A DNA stretch of 64,000 nt from Beijerinckiaceae bacterium (GCA_021324915.1 JAJPIC010000012.1:124001-188000); one strand, 5' to 3'. Shown: positions 47,116 to 57,159, counted from the first letter of the stretch. A program made the numbers and translations. The notes: generated by a model not told the origin, from the letters alone.

Positions 47116-48054
47116 ATGTCGGCCCTGGGCGGCCTTTCAGAAAACAAAGCCTTGATCGTGGCCGCCGCTGCGGTGGCTTTCTTCGTTGCGGCCGTGCTCA
47201 TCCTGCTCGTCTTCCGTCTCGCTTTCGGGCGGCGGCTGCGGATGGCGGGCGGGCGCGGGCGCCAGATGCGGCTCGGCATCGTCGATGCCTTCGATCTCGA
47301 TCGTCAGCGGCAATTGGTGATCGTCCGGCGCGACAATGTCGAACATCTCGTCATGATCGGCGGCCCCAATGACGTTCTGATCGAATCGCAGATCGTTCGA
47401 GCCGAGGCCCGCGAGGGGCGTTCGCGCGCGGAGCCGCGCGAGAGGAGCGAAGCGCCGCAAATGCCAATGGCTGCGCAGGCGCCGGTAAAGCCGCTCGAGC
47501 CGAAACTGCCGCTGCCGCCCTTCATGCCGGAGCCGCAGCAGCCTGCAGCGCAAGAGCCTGCGCCGCCCGTTTCGCCAGTCAGGCTGCAGCCGCTCACGCC
47601 CCGAAACACGGCTCCTCCCGTGCCGCCGCCCGGTGCGCCGCCGCGTCGTCAGCCATTACGTCCGGATCTCAAGCCTCTGCCTGAGGCACCGCGGAAGACC
47701 GAGGCGGAACCGCCGCCGTCCAATCCTTCGGCTCAGCAGCCCGTGAGCCCGACGCTGCCCCCGGCGGCGCCTCTGCCGCAGACGCCACCGGCCTCTCCGG
47801 GGCCCGGGGCGCCCTCGCCAGGTCCTGGCGGCCCCCCGAGAATGCCTGGGACGCAGCCGAGCTTCGCGCCGCGCTGGCCCGCGCGCACCACGCAGGCCAA
47901 GCCGCCGAGCAATCCCCCCTCGGGGGCTGGCCAAGCGCCTGCTCCGGGTCCGGGACAGAACGATGCGGGAGCGCCCTCGCAGCCGGTACCGGACGCGATG
48001 GAATCGCTCGAAGAGGAAATGGCGAAGCTTCTCGGTCGCGACCCGGGCAAATAA
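47116..48054 (+). CDS. fliO: FliO-like flagellar assembly protein with Pro-rich tail
   Basis: The 312-aa protein has one membrane helix (about residues 13-34). A small FliO-type domain follows (RMRLGIVDAFDLDRQRQLVIVRRDNVEHLVMIGGPNDVLIESQIVRA), then about 200 residues very rich in Pro, Ala and Gly and a short acidic end (MESLEEEMAKLLGRD). FliO helps assemble the FliP ring of the export gate. The gene stands apart from the main flagellar cluster, divergent from cckA. The ribosome-binding site is weak. Confidence 0.75.
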   Translation: MSALGGLSENKALIVAAAAVAFFVAAVLILLVFRLAFGRRLRMAGGRGRQMRLGIVDAFDLDRQRQLVIVRRDNVEHLVMIGGPNDVLIESQIVRAEAREGRSRAEPRERSEAPQMPMAAQAPVKPLEPKLPLPPFMPEPQQPAAQEPAPPVSPVRLQPLTPRNTAPPVPPPGAPPRRQPLRPDLKPLPEAPRKTEAEPPPSNPSAQQPVSPTLPPAAPLPQTPPASPGPGAPSPGPGGPPRMPGTQPSFAPRWPARTTQAKPPSNPPSGAGQAPAPGPGQNDAGAPSQPVPDAMESLEEEMAKLLGRDPGK

Positions 48055-48063
48055 GCTCGCTCT

Positions 48064-48086
48064 GGAAAAGCGCGGAGCGCTTTTCC
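48064..48086. terminator. Bidirectional hairpin terminator
   Basis: A perfect 10-bp stem GGAAAAGCGC / GCGCTTTTCC (48064-48073, 48077-48086) with a 3-nt loop lies between the ends of the convergent FliO-like and Pro/Ser-rich exported genes. A T-run of four is included in the stem on both strands. Confidence 0.65.
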
Positions 48087-48104
48087 CAAAGAGTCATGCT
48101 CCGT

Positions 48105-48902
48105 TCAGAAGCCTAAAGCGCGCTTGGTTGGGTCGGGCGTGTTGCTCTTCGCATTGCTCGACACCGAGCTCGCGGCGCTCGTCTGTGCCTGCTGCGGCTC
48201 TGAATCCTGATCGACCTCGACCGGCGCACGATAGCCGGGCGGCGGCTGCGTCAAATATTGGCGCGGCGGGTCGACACCGACCTTGAGGGCGGTCGCCGAC
48301 TTGGAATCATCCTGTTTGACGAAACCGAACCAATCGAACGAACCGAGCGGATTGCTCAGCGACCAGCCTTGCGAGTCGCCGGAGCCGCCGGAACCGCCCC
48401 AAGGGGTTGCAATCCGATTATTGGGATTAGCATTGCTCGCGACATGCGCATTCTGGTCCCACGGCACCGAGACTTTCTTGTCTCCCGTAATACTGCCCGG
48501 ATCGGGCGGGGAATCCGCTTTTGACTGTTGAGCCGGTTGCGCCGACTGGTCCGACTGATCCGCATCGGCGCTCGCATCAGCACCCGCATCGGGCGATGGC
48601 GGGGCTGGGCGGCGCGAATCCGCTTCCGCCGCGTGGCGGGCGCCCGCGTCCGGATCGTTCGGCCAGTCCGCCGGCCGCACTTTCGCCGTTTGTGGCGGCG
48701 GCAGATCCATCTTGGGCGGGACGACGAGCGCCGGCCGCGCGCTATAGTCAATCGTGCTGTCGGCCGGATCTTTCGGTCCCATCCCGACAAAGCCAAGGAA
48801 CGAATTCCACGGGTCCGCGGCAGCAGGTTCGGCTGCGCCGAAGGCGAGCCAGGCAACGGCCGCCGCAAAGCCCAGCCGATGGATCACGCGCGTTCTGTCC
48901 AT
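48105..48902 (-). CDS. Exported low-complexity protein near lspA
   Basis: The protein of about 265 aa has a signal peptide (residues 2-29, ending AAADPWN). The mature part starts WNSFLGFVGMGPKDPADSTIDYSARPALVVPP, which looks like a conserved envelope-protein motif of Hyphomicrobiales. The rest is Pro/Ala/Asp/Ser-rich and probably disordered. I favour the ATG at 48902 with AGGA upstream (48908 is also possible). Function unknown; it lies downstream of lspA in the same direction. Confidence 0.75.
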   Translation of the reverse strand: MDRTRVIHRLGFAAAVAWLAFGAAEPAAADPWNSFLGFVGMGPKDPADSTIDYSARPALVVPPKMDLPPPQTAKVRPADWPNDPDAGARHAAEADSRRPAPPSPDAGADASADADQSDQSAQPAQQSKADSPPDPGSITGDKKVSVPWDQNAHVASNANPNNRIATPWGGSGGSGDSQGWSLSNPLGSFDWFGFVKQDDSKSATALKVGVDPPRQYLTQPPPGYRAPVEVDQDSEPQQAQTSAASSVSSNAKSNTPDPTKRALGF

Positions 48903-48981
48903 GATCATCCTTTCACCGCAGACGACCATTGTGCGACAGTTCGCGGCAATTTGTGGGCACGCTCACTTCTTGTAGGCACGC

Positions 48982-49509
48982 TCACTTCGCCGCGCCGCGT
49001 TCGGACCGCAGCAGAGGCTCCAGAAGCAACAGGCCAACTCCGGCACAGATCGCTACATCGGCCAGGTTGAAAACGTACCACGAAAAACGGCCTACGTGGA
49101 AATGGTAGAAATCCGCGACATAGCCATAGGCGAGCCGGTCGCAGGCGTTTCCAAGCGCGCCGCCGATGATGAGACCGAGGCCCAGCGCGGTGAATTTGGT
49201 CCGCGCATGCCACAGCCAAAATCCGAGCAGCGCGATGGCCACGACCGCGAGGACCAGAAGGGACCAGCGGCCCATCGCGCCATCATTGCTGAACAGCGAA
49301 TAGGATATCCCCGGATTTTTGGCGAGAATGACATCGAAAAAGGGCGTCAGCCGCAGAGGCTGATGCGCCGCAATGTCATAGCCGAAGATGAGCCAGAGCT
49401 TATTGGCCTGATCGATCGCGAATGCGGCGAGCGCCGCCGCCAAACCGAGCCACCGCGCGCCGATCGCAAGCTTCGAGCCCGGTATTGCCGCGGTTTTATC
49501 GACGCTCAC
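48982..49509 (-). CDS. lspA: Lipoprotein signal peptidase LspA
   Basis: LspA removes signal peptides from prolipoproteins. The 175-aa protein has four membrane helices and the two aspartyl protease motifs: [11 protein letters not shown] (N-x-x-D) and [12 protein letters not shown] (F-N-x-A-D). It overlaps ileS by 4 nt, the classic ileS-lspA coupling. It would process FlgH and other lipoproteins of this cell. Confidence 0.96.
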   Translation of the reverse strand: MSVDKTAAIPGSKLAIGARWLGLAAALAAFAIDQANKLWLIFGYDIAAHQPLRLTPFFDVILAKNPGISYSLFSNDGAMGRWSLLVLAVVAIALLGFWLWHARTKFTALGLGLIIGGALGNACDRLAYGYVADFYHFHVGRFSWYVFNLADVAICAGVGLLLLEPLLRSERGAAK

Positions 49510-52500
49510 GGCCAGAGCCCTCGCGCTCGCAATTCGCGCAGAGCCGCGGCGTCACGCGGGGTCACGTCGGGAAATTCGGGATCCGAACCGACCAGCGGCG
49601 AGATCTTCCAGGAGCGGGCGCACTTGCGGCCTTGAGCCGGTGTCGGCACGACCGCCACGCCGGGTACTTCCGGCAGGCGGAACGCGTCAGGCGGCCCCTC
49701 GCCTGCTTCGATCGCAATGTCGGAGGTGATGCAGATCTCGGCGAAATCGATCCCGTCGAGCAGGCCGCGCAGCTCTGGATCGGCGATGAAGACGCGCGGC
49801 GCCGCTTCGAGCGAAGAGCCGATCACCTTCTTGGCCCGTTCGATCTCCAGCGCGCCGGTGACAACGCTGCGAATTTTGCGGATCTTCTCCCACTTTGCGG
49901 CAAGCGCATCGTTGCGCCAAGCGGCCGCAATCTCGGGGAAGCTTTCAAGATGAACCGAAACCGCTTGGGGATAGCGCGAAAGCCAAGCCTCCTCGCAGGT
50001 AAAGACGAGAATCGGCGCGAGCCACAAGGTGACGGCGCGGAAGACCCGCTCGATCGTCTCGAGCGCCGCCAGCCGCTTTGCGCTCGACAAGGGATCGCAG
50101 TAAAGCGCGTCCTTGCGGATATCGAAATAAAAGGCCGAGAGATCGGTGTTCAAGAAGCCCGTGAGCCGCGCGACGACGCGCTTATAGTCGAACCGCTCGT
50201 AGGCTTGCCGCACGTCTTCGTCGAGCTCGGCGAGCCGATGCAGCATGAGTCGTTCGAGTTCGGGCATATCCGCCTTCTGTCCGCTCGCCTCGTAATGCGC
50301 GAGCGAGCCGAGCATCCAGCGAATCGTATTGCGCAATTTGCGATAGGTCTCGCCGAAGGTCTTGAGGATCTCGGGGCCGATGCGCAGATCGTCGGAATAA
50401 TCGGATGCCGCGACCCAGAAGCGCAAAATGTCGGCGCCGGAATCGGCGATCACGGTTTGCGGCGCCACGACATTGCCGAGCGATTTGGCCATTTTCTGGC
50501 CCTTCTCGTCGAGAACGAAGCCATGGGTCAGCACCGCATCGAATGGCGCGCGCCCGCGCGTGCCGCAGCTCTCGAGCAGCGAAGATTGAAACCAGCCGCG
50601 ATGCTGGTCCGAGCCCTCGAGATACATGACCTCGTCGCGCCCGCCGTCACGGATTCGATCGATGCCGGAAAGTCCGGGGAAGTGCACCGGGTCTTCGAGC
50701 GTGAACGCATGCGTCGAGCCCGAATCGAACCAGACGTCGAGCACGTCATCGATCTTCTCGTAATCGGCCGGTCTGTAATCCGGCTCGAGAAATCGCGCCG
50801 CCGCGTCCGGCGCGAACCAGGCATCGGCACCTTCCTTCCCGAAAGCCTCGGCAATGCGCGCGTTCACACGCTCGTCGACGAGAATCTCGTGCGTCTCCTT
50901 ACGGACGAAAATGGCGATCGGCACACCCCAAGCGCGCTGGCGCGAGACGACCCAATCGGGCCGATTGGCGACCATGCCGGTAATCCGGTTCTCGCCCGCC
51001 GAGGGATACCAACGGGTCGCCGCGATTTCCGCGAGCGCAGTCTCGCGAAGGGAGGGACCGCCATTGCTGCCGCGCAACGCCCTCCTCTCCCCGTCTGCGG
51101 GGTGAGGGCTGGAGTGAGGGGCATGGGCAGTTAGCACCCGAGGTGCCAAGCCCCCATGCCCCTCACCCTGGCCCTCTCCCCATCCATGGGGAGAGAGAAT
51201 CGGCTTATCCATCGCAATGAACCATTGCGGCGTGTTGCGGAAAATGAGCGGCTTCTTCGAGCGCCAGGAATGCGGATAGGTATGTTTGAGCCGTCCGCGC
51301 GCGAGGAGATTGCCGGAGTCTACGAGCGCCTTGATCACCGCCTCGTTGGCGTCGCCCTTCTCGCCCTTGTCGTCGATGACGCGCTTGCCGGTAAAGCCCG
51401 GCGCCTCCTTGGTGAAGAAGCCGTCGGCATCGACGGTATAGGGAATGCGCGTGTCGATCTCGCGCCTCTCGAGCTCGGTCTTATGCGCCATCCAGATGTC
51501 GAAGTCCTCGCGGCCGTGGCTCGGCGCGGTGTGGACGAAGCCGGTGCCCGCATCTTCCGTGACGTGCTCTCCATCGAAGAAAGGAACGGGAAATCCATAG
51601 CCCGTAACCGTGCGCGCGAGCGGATGGGCGGCGATCATGCCGCGCAACTCCTCGGCATAGATAGACCCGAGCCTCTCATGAGCCTCGACTTTCGCGGCCT
51701 TGAAGACGCTTTCGGCCAGGGCATCGGCGAGAACGTAGAGCGCCCCAGGCTTTGCCCAATTATCGGGAGGCGCCGCGCTGACGCGGTAAAGACCGTAGGC
51801 GATCTTGCGCGAATAAGAGATTGCGCGATTGGCCGGAATGGTCCAAGGCGTCGTCGTCCAAATGACCACGCTCGCCCTTTCCAGGAGCTCCCGCCTGCGA
51901 TCGAGGGCACCGGGCGAGCCGTCGATCTTGACGTCGGGCACGAATTTGATCGGGAAAGCGGCCCAGATCTGGTCGCTGACATGATCCTCATATTCGACTT
52001 CCGCTTCGGCGAGCGCAGTCTTTTCGACGACGCTCCACATCACCGGCTTCGAGCCGCGATAGAGCGTGCCATTGGCGGCGAATTTCATGATCTCGCGGGC
52101 GATCTGCGCCTCGGCGAAAAAGCTCATCGTCTCGTAAGGATGATCCCAATCGCCGATGACGCCCAGCCGCTTGAATTCCTTACGCTGCTCATCGACCCAA
52201 TAGGCGGCGAAGGCACGACACTCCCGACGGAATTCGATGATCGGCACTTCGTCTTTGTTCTTGCCTTTGGCGCGATAATCCTCCTCGATCTTCCACTCGA
52301 TCGGCAGACCGTGGCAATCCCAGCCCGGCACATAATTCGAATCCTTGCCGAGCATCTGCTGCGAACGGGTGACAAGATCTTTGAGGATCTTGTTCAGCGC
52401 GTGGCCGATATGAATATGCCCATTGGCGTAAGGGGGCCCGTCATGCAGGACGAATTTCGCCCTGCCCTCGCCCTGTTCGCGCAAAAGCCGGTAGAGATCG

Positions 52501-52628
52501 ATCTCCCGCCAGCGAGCGAGAAGCTCGGGCTCCCTTTGCGGCAGGCCGGCGCGCATCGGAAAATCCGTGCGCGGCAGAAAGAGGCTCTTTGAATAATCCG
52601 GGCCTTGTTTGCCCTTCGTGTCGTTCAT
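49506..52628 (-). CDS. ileS: Isoleucyl-tRNA synthetase with a repeat-derived insert
   Basis: IleS charges tRNA-Ile. The 1040-aa protein has HIGH (residues 73-76), the CP1 editing domain, the KMAKS form of KMSKS (about 712), and the usual anticodon-binding region. Between [11 protein letters not shown] and [10 protein letters not shown] about 48 residues (478-525, Gly/Pro/His/Arg-rich) have no match in the family. They coincide exactly with a palindromic repeat at 51054-51197. The frame is open throughout, so the enzyme is probably active with a tolerated loop insertion. ATG at 52628. Confidence 0.95.
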   Translation of the reverse strand: MNDTKGKQGPDYSKSLFLPRTDFPMRAGLPQREPELLARWREIDLYRLLREQGEGRAKFVLHDGPPYANGHIHIGHALNKILKDLVTRSQQMLGKDSNYVPGWDCHGLPIEWKIEEDYRAKGKNKDEVPIIEFRRECRAFAAYWVDEQRKEFKRLGVIGDWDHPYETMSFFAEAQIAREIMKFAANGTLYRGSKPVMWSVVEKTALAEAEVEYEDHVSDQIWAAFPIKFVPDVKIDGSPGALDRRRELLERASVVIWTTTPWTIPANRAISYSRKIAYGLYRVSAAPPDNWAKPGALYVLADALAESVFKAAKVEAHERLGSIYAEELRGMIAAHPLARTVTGYGFPVPFFDGEHVTEDAGTGFVHTAPSHGREDFDIWMAHKTELERREIDTRIPYTVDADGFFTKEAPGFTGKRVIDDKGEKGDANEAVIKALVDSGNLLARGRLKHTYPHSWRSKKPLIFRNTPQWFIAMDKPILSPHGWGEGQGEGHGGLAPRVLTAHAPHSSPHPADGERRALRGSNGGPSLRETALAEIAATRWYPSAGENRITGMVANRPDWVVSRQRAWGVPIAIFVRKETHEILVDERVNARIAEAFGKEGADAWFAPDAAARFLEPDYRPADYEKIDDVLDVWFDSGSTHAFTLEDPVHFPGLSGIDRIRDGGRDEVMYLEGSDQHRGWFQSSLLESCGTRGRAPFDAVLTHGFVLDEKGQKMAKSLGNVVAPQTVIADSGADILRFWVAASDYSDDLRIGPEILKTFGETYRKLRNTIRWMLGSLAHYEASGQKADMPELERLMLHRLAELDEDVRQAYERFDYKRVVARLTGFLNTDLSAFYFDIRKDALYCDPLSSAKRLAALETIERVFRAVTLWLAPILVFTCEEAWLSRYPQAVSVHLESFPEIAAAWRNDALAAKWEKIRKIRSVVTGALEIERAKKVIGSSLEAAPRVFIADPELRGLLDGIDFAEICITSDIAIEAGEGPPDAFRLPEVPGVAVVPTPAQGRKCARSWKISPLVGSDPEFPDVTPRDAAALRELRARGLWP
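51054..51197. repeat. Palindromic REP/BIME-type repeat inside ileS coding sequence
   Basis: It contains a perfect 14-bp inverted repeat, GTGAGGGGCATGGG (51114-51127) and CCCATGCCCCTCAC (51153-51166), plus outer CTCTCCCC...GGGGTGAG and CTCTCCCC...GGGGAGAG hairpins. The CCCTCACCC/CCCTCTCCCC units are shared with the intergenic repeat at 60523-60657. Its length (about 144 nt, a multiple of 3) and the lack of stops in the ileS frame keep the gene open. Confidence 0.85.
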
Positions 52629-52701
52629 GTCTGTCGAGATTTCGGGTGCTGGCGCCAGCGCTGGCGCGTTCTAGAACATTCTCACGCGAGGGGAAACCCG
52701 C

Positions 52702-53517
52702 TCAGCCGATCTTCCGTGCTGCGCGCCACAGCCGCCAAAGCCTGCGCCATTGGGAAAGCTCGACACGGCGCACGAATGGATCATAGCCGGGCCTATCCAT
52801 TTCATGGAGATAGGGCGCCGAGAGCGCGAGCGGCAGATAAGCCGGCGCCGCCTTTCCCGTATCGATAGCGAAAAATGCCTGAAGATGGCGGCGTGCCAGC
52901 GCGCGCATGTCGGTAAGCGCGGCAAAGAGCGCCGGTTTGTCGCGCCCCGAACGCAGATCTTCCGGCAAGAGCCCATGTCGGGCGAGGAGATCGAGCGGAA
53001 CATAGATCTGCCCGGCAGCGACATGCCAGGGCAAAGCGCGCAGGAGCCCCGTCACCGAATAGGCAATCCCGGCATGTTCCGCGGCGCGCTCCTCTGCGCC
53101 GCCAAGGATAGATGCTGCGAGAAAGAAGAGATTTCCGGCCGTCGCCCGCGCATAGGCTTCGAGCGCTGCAACCGAAGGCATCGGCGTGTCGTATAGATCG
53201 AAAAGCCGCGCATCGATGAGACCGAGGAGAGGATCGCGGCTCAAGCCGCAGCGCATGATCGTGTCGGTGAGCGCCGCGGCGACCGGATCGCCGGCGTGCT
53301 CCCCGGCGAGAACCTCGCGCCAATATTGGAAGCGCATTTCGCCGAGCATCGGCTCGGAGACGAGCTGGCGGACGCGCGCGATTTCGAGGCTGAAGGCATA
53401 AAGCGCCTCGACATGCGCGCGCACGTGCGACGGCAGAAAAAGGCAAGCGAGCCAGCGGTCGGGGTCGTCCCGCTTCAAAAGCGCGTCGCAATGGGCATAA
53501 TCCTGAGCGAGATCCAT
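52702..53517 (-). CDS. Phytoene/squalene synthase-fold protein, NDUFAF6-like
   Basis: The 271-aa protein has the squalene/phytoene synthase fold pattern (LACLFLPSHVRAHVEALYAFSLEIARVRQLVSEPMLGEMRFQYWREVLAG; ARATAGNLFFLAASILG; GLLRALPWHVAAGQIYVP). The Asp-rich substrate motifs of real synthases are absent: EIARVRQ stands where DxxxD is expected. This is the feature of the NDUFAF6 group, needed for respiratory complex I assembly in mitochondria. It sits 6 nt after the Mth938/NDUFAF3-like gene. Confidence 0.85.
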   Translation of the reverse strand: MDLAQDYAHCDALLKRDDPDRWLACLFLPSHVRAHVEALYAFSLEIARVRQLVSEPMLGEMRFQYWREVLAGEHAGDPVAAALTDTIMRCGLSRDPLLGLIDARLFDLYDTPMPSVAALEAYARATAGNLFFLAASILGGAEERAAEHAGIAYSVTGLLRALPWHVAAGQIYVPLDLLARHGLLPEDLRSGRDKPALFAALTDMRALARRHLQAFFAIDTGKAAPAYLPLALSAPYLHEMDRPGYDPFVRRVELSQWRRLWRLWRAARKIG

Positions 53518-53523
53518 GCCCTA

Positions 53524-53910
53524 TTATGGCACGGCAATGAGTGCCGCGGCGACGCGCCGATCTTCGGCCAGGAGCACAGAATAGGTGCGCGCCGCCGCCG
53601 CAGTCGGCATGGGCTCGGCGCGAATACCGGCGCCGCGCAGCCGCTCTCTCAGACTTCTCTTCAAAGGCACGAGCTCCATGCCGGTGCCGACCAGAAGAAA
53701 TTCGATCGCACCTTGCACCTCGGCAAATAGGGGCGCGAGCGATTCGATCGAAATGTCGTCGGCGCCCACCGCTCCCCACGCATGAATCCCCGAAGGAAGA
53801 GCGAGGATCGAGCCGCGATGCGACATGCCGCCGAAGTGGAAGCCGCCAGCCCCATAGCCCTCGATCGCATGTTTGCCGGGCAGAAAACCGGCATATCTCG
53901 CATCGGCCAA
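53524..53910 (-). CDS. Mth938-domain protein, NDUFAF3-like
   Basis: The 128-aa protein is a complete Mth938/DUF498 domain: AIEGYGAGGFHFGGMSHRGSILALPSGIHAWGAV, then FLLVGTGMELVPLKRSLRERLRGAGIRAEPMPTAAAARTYSVLLAEDRRVAAALI. The mitochondrial homologue NDUFAF3 is a complex I assembly factor. It is between secF and the NDUFAF6-like gene in the same direction, a common alphaproteobacterial order. About 110 nt separate it from secF, with a degenerate palindromic repeat. Confidence 0.9.
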   Translation of the reverse strand: MADARYAGFLPGKHAIEGYGAGGFHFGGMSHRGSILALPSGIHAWGAVGADDISIESLAPLFAEVQGAIEFLLVGTGMELVPLKRSLRERLRGAGIRAEPMPTAAAARTYSVLLAEDRRVAAALIAVP

Positions 53911-54019
53911 TGTTGCGTTACCTCGTTATTGCGAGGATCGCGGAGCACGGCGAAGCAGGCCAAAGTCTTTGGGCGCGCTCTCGTTTGCCTCGATTTCGGC
54001 CGCCATCGGCCGCAGGACG

Positions 54020-55012
54020 CTAGGCGCGCGCCTGCCGCTTGACCACGGCGACGGGCCGCTGCGGCGTTGTCGGCTTGGTCGTTTCCTTCGGTGCCGGCGT
54101 GGGCGGCGCCTCAGCGCCATGGCTACGCAGGCCGAGGTAGATCAGCATCGGCGAACAGATGAACACCGACGAATAAGTCGCGACGAAAATGCCCCACATC
54201 ATAGCGAGCGAGAACGAGCGGATCACTTCGCCGCCGAAAACCACGAGCGAGAGCAGCGCGAGGAAGACGGTGGTCGCCGTCATGATGGTGCGCGGCAGAA
54301 CCGCGTTGACCGAGACGTCGATCAGCTGATCGGTCGGCATGCGCCGATATTTCTTCAGCATTTCGCGGATGCGGTCGAGCACGACGACCGTCTCGTTGAG
54401 CGAATAGCCGACGATGGTCAGGATCGCGGCGATGGAGGTCGTGTTGAATTCGAGCCGTGTGATGGCGAAAAAGCCGACGGTCAGTAAGAGGTCGTGCATG
54501 GTCGCGATAATCGCGCCGATGGCGAACTGCCACTCGAAGCGGAACCAGAGGTAGCAGAGCACCGCGATGATGGCGATGACGACGCCGAGCGTGCCGGACT
54601 GGACGAGTTCGCCCGAAACGCGCGGGCCCACGACCTCGACGCGGCGGAAGTCGTAGGTCTTGCCGAGCGCATTCTTGATGTTCGCGACCGTCGCCTCCTG
54701 CGTGACGGCCTTCTCCTTCGGTACGCCGAAGCGTACGAGCACATCGGAGGGATCGCCGAAACGCTGAACCTCGACGTCGCCGGCCGTCAGTTTGCGCATA
54801 TCGGCGCGCAGCGAAGCGATGTCGGCCGGACCCGACTTTGCCCGCAGCTCCATGAGCGTGCCGCCGGCGAAATCGATGCCGAAATTCATGCCGAGCGTTA
54901 AGAACAGCACGACCGAGACGATCGACATCACTGCCGAGAACGGATAGCTCACGCGCCTGAAGCGCATGAACGGGAATTTGGTATTCTCAGGAGCGAGGCG
55001 GAGCAGCTTCAT
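54020..55012 (-). CDS. secF: Protein translocase subunit SecF
   Basis: SecF works with SecD to use proton flow to pull exported proteins from the Sec channel. The 330-aa protein has six membrane helices, the periplasmic P1 region GIDFAGGTLMELR and the conserved RFEWQFAIGAIIATMHDLLLTVGFFAI and GYSLNETVVVLDRIREML segments. A short Pro/Thr-rich basic tail follows. It lies 15 nt after secD. Confidence 0.97.
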   Translation of the reverse strand: MKLLRLAPENTKFPFMRFRRVSYPFSAVMSIVSVVLFLTLGMNFGIDFAGGTLMELRAKSGPADIASLRADMRKLTAGDVEVQRFGDPSDVLVRFGVPKEKAVTQEATVANIKNALGKTYDFRRVEVVGPRVSGELVQSGTLGVVIAIIAVLCYLWFRFEWQFAIGAIIATMHDLLLTVGFFAITRLEFNTTSIAAILTIVGYSLNETVVVLDRIREMLKKYRRMPTDQLIDVSVNAVLPRTIMTATTVFLALLSLVVFGGEVIRSFSLAMMWGIFVATYSSVFICSPMLIYLGLRSHGAEAPPTPAPKETTKPTTPQRPVAVVKRQARA

Positions 55013-55027
55013 CGATCGATACCGGAC

Positions 55028-56623
55028 TTAGATCGGCAATTTGTTCGGGCGCGCATATTGATACCAAAGCGCGATCATCATCCGCGTCATGGTCACCGCA
55101 GTGACGATGGACGTCATGATGCCGAGCGCCAGCGAGACGGCAAAGCCGCGCACCGGACCGGAGCCGAGGAAATAGAGGATTGCGGCCGCGACGAACATGG
55201 TGACATTCGAGTCGACGATCGTCGCAAAGGCGCGTTTGAAGCCCGCGTCGAGCGAGGCGATGATCGAGCGCCCGGCGTGGTTCTCCTCGCGGATGCGTTC
55301 GTAGATCAGCACGTTCGAATCAACCGCCATTCCGATCGTCAGAACGATTCCGGCAATGCCCGGCAAAGTCAGCGTCGCGCCAAGCAGCACGAGTGCCGCG
55401 AAGATGAAGGCGATATGCACGGCGAGCGCGATATTGGCGAATATGCCGAACGTGCCGTAGGTGATGAGCATATAGAAGAGCACGAGCGCGGCACCGACAT
55501 AGGCGGCGCGCTCGCCTGCCTTGATCGAATCCTCTCCGAGGCCGGGGCCGACGGTGCGTTCTTCCACAATCGTGAGCTTTGCCGGGAGGGCGCCGGCGCG
55601 CAGCAGGATCGCGAGATTCGTCGCCGAATCCACGGTGAAATGGCCGGAAATCTGGCCCGAGCCGCCGGTGATCGGCTGGAGGATGCGCGGCGCCGAAATC
55701 ACTTTGCCATCGAGCACGATGGCGAAGAGCTTGCCGACATTTTCCGAGGTGACGTCGCCGAAGCGCTGGCCGCCGCGAATGTTGAAACGGAAATTGACGA
55801 TCGGCTCGTTGGTGCGCGGGTCGAAGCCCGGCTGCGCGTCGGTCAAATCCTCGCCCTGCACCATGACCTGTTTCTCGACCGGCAATTTGCCCGGCTGATC
55901 GGTCTGGTCGAGCATTTCGTAATTGTTCGGGTCCTCGCCCGGCTCGGCGACGAGACGGAATTCGAGCTTCGCCGTCGTGCCCAGGATCTCCTTCAGTCTT
56001 TCCGGATTTTGCAGGCCCGGCACTTCGACCAGAATGCGGTCATTGCCCTGGCGCTGGATCGTGGGTTCGGTCGTGCCCAAGGCATCGACGCGGCGGCGCA
56101 AGACTTCGATCGATTGATCGACGGCTCGACGGATTCGGTCGTCGATAGCCGCATCGGTCACGAGGACCTGGATCGCGCCATTGCCCAAATCCTTGATTTC
56201 AAGCGCCTGCGAGGCCGGACCGCGCATCAGCGGATTGCCGATGGGCGTCGCCAATTGCTGAAGCTTCGGCAGGAGCTTGTCGCGATCCGCCGGATTGGCG
56301 ATGTGGAGCTGGATGCCGCGTTGCAGGAGCCCAATGCCGCCTGAGATCGGGATCTTCTCCTCGCGCAGCAGTCGGCGCGCATCATCGCGCAAATTCTGCA
56401 CTTCCGTCTTGACCACGGAATTGGAATCGACCTCGAGCAGGACGTGCGAGCCGCCTTGCAGATCGAGGCCGAGGACGACCGTGCGCACCGGAATCCAGCT
56501 CGGCAGATGACTCGCAAGCCCCGCGCGGGCCGACGGCGGCAGAAGGCTCGGAATGATGACGAGCAAGGCGCAGGCCGTCATCGCCAGGATCGATATGACT
56601 TTCCATTTCGCGAAACGCAGCAT
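55028..56623 (-). CDS. secD: Protein translocase subunit SecD
   Basis: The 531-aa protein has an N-terminal helix, the large P1 periplasmic domain beginning LGLDLQGGSHVLLEVD, and the RRVDALGTTEPTIQRQGNDRILVEVPGLQNPERLK motif. Five C-terminal helices include GMAVDSNVLIYERIREE with the proton-relay Asp. It precedes secF and follows yajC, the standard order. The start is ATG at 56623. Confidence 0.97.
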   Translation of the reverse strand: MLRFAKWKVISILAMTACALLVIIPSLLPPSARAGLASHLPSWIPVRTVVLGLDLQGGSHVLLEVDSNSVVKTEVQNLRDDARRLLREEKIPISGGIGLLQRGIQLHIANPADRDKLLPKLQQLATPIGNPLMRGPASQALEIKDLGNGAIQVLVTDAAIDDRIRRAVDQSIEVLRRRVDALGTTEPTIQRQGNDRILVEVPGLQNPERLKEILGTTAKLEFRLVAEPGEDPNNYEMLDQTDQPGKLPVEKQVMVQGEDLTDAQPGFDPRTNEPIVNFRFNIRGGQRFGDVTSENVGKLFAIVLDGKVISAPRILQPITGGSGQISGHFTVDSATNLAILLRAGALPAKLTIVEERTVGPGLGEDSIKAGERAAYVGAALVLFYMLITYGTFGIFANIALAVHIAFIFAALVLLGATLTLPGIAGIVLTIGMAVDSNVLIYERIREENHAGRSIIASLDAGFKRAFATIVDSNVTMFVAAAILYFLGSGPVRGFAVSLALGIMTSIVTAVTMTRMMIALWYQYARPNKLPI

Positions 56624-56648
56624 CAGTTCATCTCATTCTAAGGCGCGC

Positions 56649-56990
56649 CTAGCCGGCCGCGTCCTTCACCGGCTCGCCCTTGGCCCGAACGTCCGAAATC
56701 ATGGCTTTGGCAACCCTGACTTTGACGTTCGGTGCAATTTCCATTTCGACTTCTGAATCGTCGATCACGCGGGACACTTTGCCGATAAGCCCGCCGGTCA
56801 TCACGATCGTGTCGCCGCGTCGCACATTCTTGAGCAAATCGGCGTGCTCGCGCGCCCGCTTCTGCTGCGGACGCATGATCAGGAAATACATGATGAGGAT
56901 GATGACCGCGAAAGGCGCGAATTGGATGAGCATGTCGCCGGCCCCGCCTGAAGCGGCGCCCGCGCTCTGAGCAAAAGCCGGGGTGAACAC
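56649..56990 (-). CDS. yajC: Sec translocase accessory protein YajC
   Basis: The 113-aa protein has one membrane helix (about residues 22-41, FAPFAVIILIMYFLIMRPQQKR) and the YajC domain (VRRGDTIVMTGGLIGKVSRVIDDSEVEMEIAPNVKVRVAKAMI). YajC associates with SecDF. It is the first gene of the yajC-secD-secF set, 25 nt before secD, so the promoter is likely in 56991-57159. Confidence 0.96.
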   Translation of the reverse strand: MFTPAFAQSAGAASGGAGDMLIQFAPFAVIILIMYFLIMRPQQKRAREHADLLKNVRRGDTIVMTGGLIGKVSRVIDDSEVEMEIAPNVKVRVAKAMISDVRAKGEPVKDAAG

Positions 56991-57159
56991 CTGAATACTC
57001 CTAGAAGGGTCTTTCGACCCTCCGACCGGGGCGGACTATAGCCAGCGCGAGCGCGAAAGCAATGCCGCTCACCGGTTTCGCGGCGCGAGATTAACGTGCC
57101 TTCGGCCGGCTGGACGCGGCCTTTCCGGCCGGTTACATCCGGTTCATGAGGCAAGGTCT

